From: Sorex araneus
Taxonomy: Eukaryota > Chordata > Mammalia > Eulipotyphla > Soricidae
Assembly (NCBI RefSeq): GCF_027595985.1
Contig: NC_073313.1
Location: 215,514,066 to 215,578,065, forward strand
Length of the DNA stretch: 64,000 bases
Direction of reading: 5' to 3'
The notes under the pieces were generated by a model. It did not search any database, was not told where the DNA came from, and saw only the letters and a program-made list of their open reading frames with translations. Shown here one piece after another: positions 60,082-64,000 of this stretch. The position numbers were made by a program, and so were the translations under genes. Numbering within the stretch: the stretch's first letter is position 1; each line of letters starts with the position of its first letter.

Positions 60082-60687
60082 TATTTCTTTTAAATTGAGA
60101 GACAAATGACAGCCTCAGGTTGTTTACAAAAAAGTGAAGTTTGCTCAGATTTACTTACAGCCAATGGCAAGCCTTAATAGAAACAAAAGAAAATAACTGC
60201 AAAGGTGATAAAATATCTCAAAATGATTTTTCAACTCTTAAATGGATAGAAAAACACTAAGGTATTCAAAGGGTTCAAGTAAGTTCTTCTTGAAAGTACA
60301 ACGGAATTTAAATCATTGGACACATAAACAACTGAATGAGAGAAACTTCTTGGAATATATGAACAATTGAAAATCAAGACATTTTACATATCGACATCTG
60401 CTGAGTTGGATAATTGTTTATTGCTAATGAATAAGAGTCCATTATTATTTTAAGGCTAATGATATATTTAAATACCTTTTATGAACTGTTCATGAAAATT
60501 TGTAAACCTTATGAGGTAACTTGAGGCTGAACTTATACACTGGTCTGCATTTAATGGATGACTTCTGGTAAATTACTGTTTTACAGCTGTTTTTTTCCTT
60601 TTTCTGTATATATTTTTATAAGAATATATTGTAGCTCTCCTGTAACAAAATTTTATCAAGGGCAATAAGGAGTGAAATCTAAAACTC

Positions 60688-60853
60688 GGGGCTGGAGCAC
60701 AGCGGGTAGGGCGTTTGCCTTGCACGCGGCCAACCCGGGTTCAAATCCCAGCATCCTATATGATCCCCTGAGCACCGCCAGGGGTAACTCCTGAGTGCAG
60801 AGCCAGGAGTAACCCCTGTGCATTGCCGGGTATGACCCAAAAACCAAAAAAAA
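60688..60853 (+). repeat. Short-tail SINE in the ITGA4 3'UTR, with TSD
   Basis: 'ggggctggagcacagcgggtagggcgtttgcc', 'cccgggttcaaatcccagcatcctatatgatcccctgagcaccgcc', 'gagccaggagtaacccctgtgcattgccgggtatgaccc', A tail. AAATCTAAAACTC at 60675-60687 and AAATCTAAAATTC at 60854-60866 form a 13-bp TSD with one change. Low divergence. Confidence 0.95.
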
Positions 60854-61248
60854 AAATCTAAAATTCATTAATTTGACTAAATATAATTTATAGATTGTGA
60901 ATATTGCACTTTAGCTGATATTTAAAATATAAAATGTGGAAACCAATGAGTTCTAAAAGTTAAATTGTAAAGAATGATTCTGGACCAATATTTTATGCAT
61001 ATAATATTGTTTAAAACAGTGACAGTCAAAATATAGGTAAATGTGTTTACTTGCATGGATGAAAATCTTTTTTTTCTACGTGAAAATGGAGCATCAATTC
61101 ACAGAACTCATGACAAACTAAAACATACAGGTTGAACTATAAATGAAATATTTTTAAGTTTTTTGTTTATAGAAAGAAAACAATTTCTTGTAGAAATGAA
61201 TCTTATAATTTATTTCTTAAAACACATGTTAATGTAGTATTTTTTATA

Positions 61249-61254
61249 TTTATT
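61249..61254 (-). promoter_or_regulatory. CERKL: Candidate CERKL poly(A) signal
   Basis: AATAAA on the minus strand about 1.2 kb after the CERKL stop; a second one is at 61209-61214. The distance fits the roughly 1-kb 3'UTR I remember for human, but which signal is used cannot be seen from sequence. Confidence 0.45.
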
Positions 61255-61322
61255 TCTTCTGAATTCAGATTTGTTTCCATATGTGTAAGAAGGTTGTGAT
61301 AAAATGTTTTAAATTTGCCATA

Positions 61323-61472
61323 GGTGGGACCAGAATGCTTAGTACAGCCGGCTGGGTGCCACTTGCATGCAGCCCACCCGAGTTCTGTCCTCAGCACCCC
61401 AGATGGTCTCCCAGGCACCACCAGGAGTAAGCCCTGAGCATTGCCAGGTGTGGGCCCCCCAAAACAAACAAA
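61323..61472 (+). repeat. Short-tail SINE in the ITGA4 3'UTR, old copy
   Basis: 'gtgggaccagaatgcttagtacagccggctgg', 'acccgagttctgtcctcagcaccccagatggtctcccaggcaccaccaggag', 'taagccctgagcattgccaggtgtgggc', A/C-rich end. Confidence 0.88.
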
Positions 61473-62223
61473 AACACAAATTTTACTGTAGATATCTGCC
61501 AGCAGCTATTCTGTTCCCTGGGTAGTCACAAATTTAGTCACAAATTTGCAGTCTGCAATTGGTAGATGGCAGAGGGGAATGTGTGGAGATTTGTGGAGGC
61601 ATTGGAGTGGCAAAACCCAATCACAGGGAGCACCAGCATAGTCAGAATATGCACCAATGCAAAAATTAACTATAAAATATTTGTTTACACCTCGGAAGAC
61701 CTTTCAGGAGATGTATAGATAGGGTCAGGAATCTGAGTAAATAAAAATTTGGTTCTTTGCTATTCTGAATTTCCAGTATTCCGGGCATTGAGTAAACAAT
61801 AAGCTCTGAGTGCCCAACAACATGAATTTCAGGGCACAAGAACACAACTTCCATCTGGCCAGGTTATGTACAGTTGGAGCTAAATTTTATAAGTAATCTT
61901 AAAATTTGTATCATTTTAAGAAGATACTCATAAAATTGTTACAATGTTTTTAAAAAGATTATTCTTTTTTAGAATCATTACTTTTACTGAAAAATAGTGG
62001 TGCTATTTCAGGCTATACCATGAACTAATTTTTGACTTAATTCTCACTGGGATCAGGTACCTTAATCAGGGCATTCTTATATAAATTCTGAGAGCTATTT
62101 TATACTAGGTTATAAAATAATTGAACATCTGAACTCACATTACTTAACTTTGTAATATTTTAACTTAAATATCAGTTTACATAATGATTTCTAGATTATA
62201 TGAAAAGATTTTCTTTAAGTTCC

Positions 62224-62229
62224 AATAAA
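62224..62229 (+). promoter_or_regulatory. ITGA4: Alternative ITGA4 poly(A) signal
   Basis: AATAAA in the 3'UTR, 2.1 kb after the stop. Possible shorter transcript end. Confidence 0.4.
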
Positions 62230-62426
62230 GGCCTTCCCCAAACCAGAATTTAATTTTGTTTCTGGTATATTACATACTTTTTCATTTCTGTGTTTTTCAA
62301 ATTTCAAAATTTCATACTAGAACCTAGTGCTATTTTTTAGTAATATCAAAAATAGTAATTTCAATTTCTTTTAAAGATAAGCGGAGATTCTCTTGACTAG
62401 AATGTATAAAGTGGGAATATATTCTT

Positions 62427-62508
62427 TTATAAACAGTTACAAGTTACTTTGGAATCATTAATTTCTTCCATGTTTCCTCCATATAGGGTAATAAGTCTTG
62501 GATGCAGT
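62427..62508 (-). CDS. CERKL: CERKL last coding exon
   Basis: Minus strand, acceptor ttcatag, 82 bp to TAA (62427-62429). Completes R and encodes LHPRLITLYGGNMEEINDSK and VTCNCL. LHPRLI.LYGG.MEE is the C-terminus of ceramide kinase-like protein, a relative of ceramide kinase linked to retinal degeneration in human and of uncertain enzyme activity. Human ends MEEMIPK as I recall it; here the same codons ATG ATT CCA AAG TAA are present at 62444-62458 but out of frame, so the reading runs past that stop. Confidence 0.88.
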
Positions 62509-63267
62509 CTATGAAGAAAAAATATATATGATTATTTCATCAATTTATTCACAGACATATGTATTGATATGTTGCATAATACCCCCCAAATCTAATAGCC
62601 ATCACCATACATTATATGGTAGAAGTGCAACCTAGAGAAATTTAGGGTGTGAAAAATAAGCACCGGTAACAGTGACAATTACTATTGTTCCACTTCCTTA
62701 ACATGCTTTCTATTGTCTCTGTAAATGCAGTCAATTTTGTCTACCAAAACTTCACATCGAGAGGATTGCCCCTGCATAACATCAACCCTTCAAGTGATAA
62801 TGCTTACCAGGGAGGAGTCTGTATTTGCCTAAACCTATTGCTACGAAGTTCTCTTGTGAGAAAAAATAGTATGTTCTTAAAAATGCTTTTGAAAACAATC
62901 TGTCGAACACAAAGTGGTCTAATATTAATTGGAGGTGAAAAAAATTGTACAGGTTGCATACATCAGGGATTTCACCAGGTTTAAGAACTTGATCCATGTC
63001 AAAAATCCAAAATGGAACTGTAGCTCTGCATTATTTTATAAAAATTATAATGCCAATGAATGCCAAAGAAAATGTCTTTGTTCTATGTAATAATTGGTAA
63101 ATAAATGTAAAGATTTGCTTTTTATTTATTAAATTGTGTGTATCTTTCTTTTTTGCTTTCCTAATTCATTCAAAAAACAACTACCTGTCTAATGTTTGTT
63201 CTGATAATTTTAAAAAGACTTGTATTATACTAGTGGGCATCTAACATGGGGAAATAATCACACTTAC
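62509..63267 (-). other. CERKL: CERKL last intron
   Basis: 759 bp between donor gtaagt (63267 downward) and acceptor cttcatag. Its plus strand is the last part of the ITGA4 3'UTR. Confidence 0.85.
63100..63105 (+). promoter_or_regulatory. ITGA4: Main ITGA4 poly(A) signal (predicted)
   Basis: AATAAA followed at 63134-63160 by a GT/T-rich element (ttgtgtgtatctttcttttttgc), the usual arrangement for 3' end formation. Confidence 0.7.
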
Positions 63268-63443
63268 CTAACGTGGACCTCTGATGTAACTTCCATTAAA
63301 TCACCATCTATATTCCAAGGGAAACTGCTTTCTGAAGAAGTTTCATGTGGTTCATCTTCTTCCTCTGAATTCTGTTCACTCATATTCTTTGGGTTAACCT
63401 TCACTTCTTCAACAGTATATGTCTCAACAAATGGGAAATTGAA
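63268..63443 (-). CDS. CERKL: CERKL penultimate coding exon
   Basis: Minus strand, 176 bp between acceptor ttcttag and a strong donor gtaagtg. Encodes [40 protein letters not shown] and [18 protein letters not shown] plus two bases of R, which joins in frame to LHPRL of the last exon. [11 protein letters not shown] and FPWN.DGDLMEV.SEVH are hallmark CERKL segments. Confidence 0.95.
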
Positions 63444-64000
63444 CTAAGAAAAACAAATGCATAAGTAACCATGGGACTTGTTTTATTTATAATTGCTAAT
63501 GCAAATTTAGGAGACTCACTGTGCCTCTTTTATCAGCAAGCATAGTGACATTTTAAGCTGCAATATGAATGCCAAATATCAAAATCATTTGCTAACAACC
63601 TACTGAATTTTTTGTAGTTGCTTGATCTTATATTTCTACATGTACAGATGTTGTTTCCTCTCTCCAGAACTTTTTCCTATCTTCTCATTTATCTTCTTTT
63701 AAAGTTGGATTAAGTCAAGAGTCAATGGCTAGTACCAAGTCTTTTATCTTAAAGACTCAGAGCTGGGTAAATTTGTTTTCTGAACTGAGCTTAGAAGCAA
63801 ATAGAGTTATCCTGGAGGACAAAAGAAGTTCTGTAGAGAAAAAACATCTGTAAATGTAGAAAGGTCTGCTTGACTACAAACAATTAAGCAATTTGTGATA
63901 TCAATTCTGATACCTACATTTTGGCATTCATCTTGCAGATCATATGATCACCTGTATTTGATTTATAAAAGAACAATGGTGTTTCAGGATGAAGTATGTC
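63444..64000 (-). other. CERKL: CERKL intron, 5' side
   Basis: No exon or named repeat seen in the last 557 bp of the window. Confidence 0.5.

Larger units (their letters stand above)
60082..63125 (+). other. ITGA4: ITGA4 3'UTR
   Basis: About 3 kb from the stop to the predicted poly(A) site. Contains two SINEs in sense (60688-60857, 61323-61472) and, on the opposite strand, the last coding exon of CERKL. The end is inferred from the signal at 63100 and the GT/T-rich stretch after it. Confidence 0.75.

Noticed and set aside
62685-62984. 99-codon open frame in the 3'UTR after the ITGA4 stop
   Set aside because: It lies opposite a CERKL intron and has no features; probably chance.
1-64000. Endogenous retrovirus or LTR pairs
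   Set aside because: No paired long terminal repeats, primer binding site or gag/pol-like frame noticed; all the reverse-transcriptase-related sequence is L1.

Overview
The window is nuclear DNA of a mammal. It is AT-rich, with ordinary GT-AG introns and no prokaryotic gene layout. It carries most of one gene, the 3' end of a second, and a heavy load of retroposons. The commonest repeat is a tRNA-derived SINE with a recognisable A box and B box. Its sequence is what I recognise as the shrew SINE (Sorex/Soricidae, the SOR type), so a shrew is the most likely source; the species call is inference from the repeats.

Main gene, + strand: ITGA4, integrin alpha-4. I place 24 coding exons between 2542 and 60081. 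Frames join without a break across every intron, and the exons correspond to human exons 5-28 as I remember that gene; exons 1-4 and the promoter lie to the left of the window. They encode the later FG-GAP blades of the beta-propeller, including three calcium-binding loops, then the thigh and calf domains, one transmembrane helix and the short cytoplasmic tail. The 3'UTR runs from 60082 to about 63.1 kb. The largest introns are human intron 15 (22071-34557) and intron 17 (37163-47380).

Second gene, - strand: the last two coding exons of CERKL (ceramide kinase-like), at 63268-63443 and 62427-62508. The two genes meet tail to tail, and the last CERKL exon lies inside the ITGA4 3'UTR, an arrangement also known in human.

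The rest is intron. It holds about 40 SINE copies of two kinds with a shared head and different tails, five L1 3' ends (one with a twin-priming inversion), fragments of antisense L1 ORF2, a longer composite repeat that seems related to the SINE tail, old MIR, L2 and MER5A copies, microsatellites, and several perfect hairpins and duplications.

The points most worth a second look are: loss of the dibasic cleavage site in alpha-4 (KR to KQ); a longer, acidic alpha-4 C-terminus; a 4-base shift that rewrites the CERKL C-terminus; an identical 99-bp block present twice 12.4 kb apart; a perfect 39-bp tandem repeat that forms hairpins; and a GC-rich island inside intron 17. I saw no sign of a wholly new gene system.
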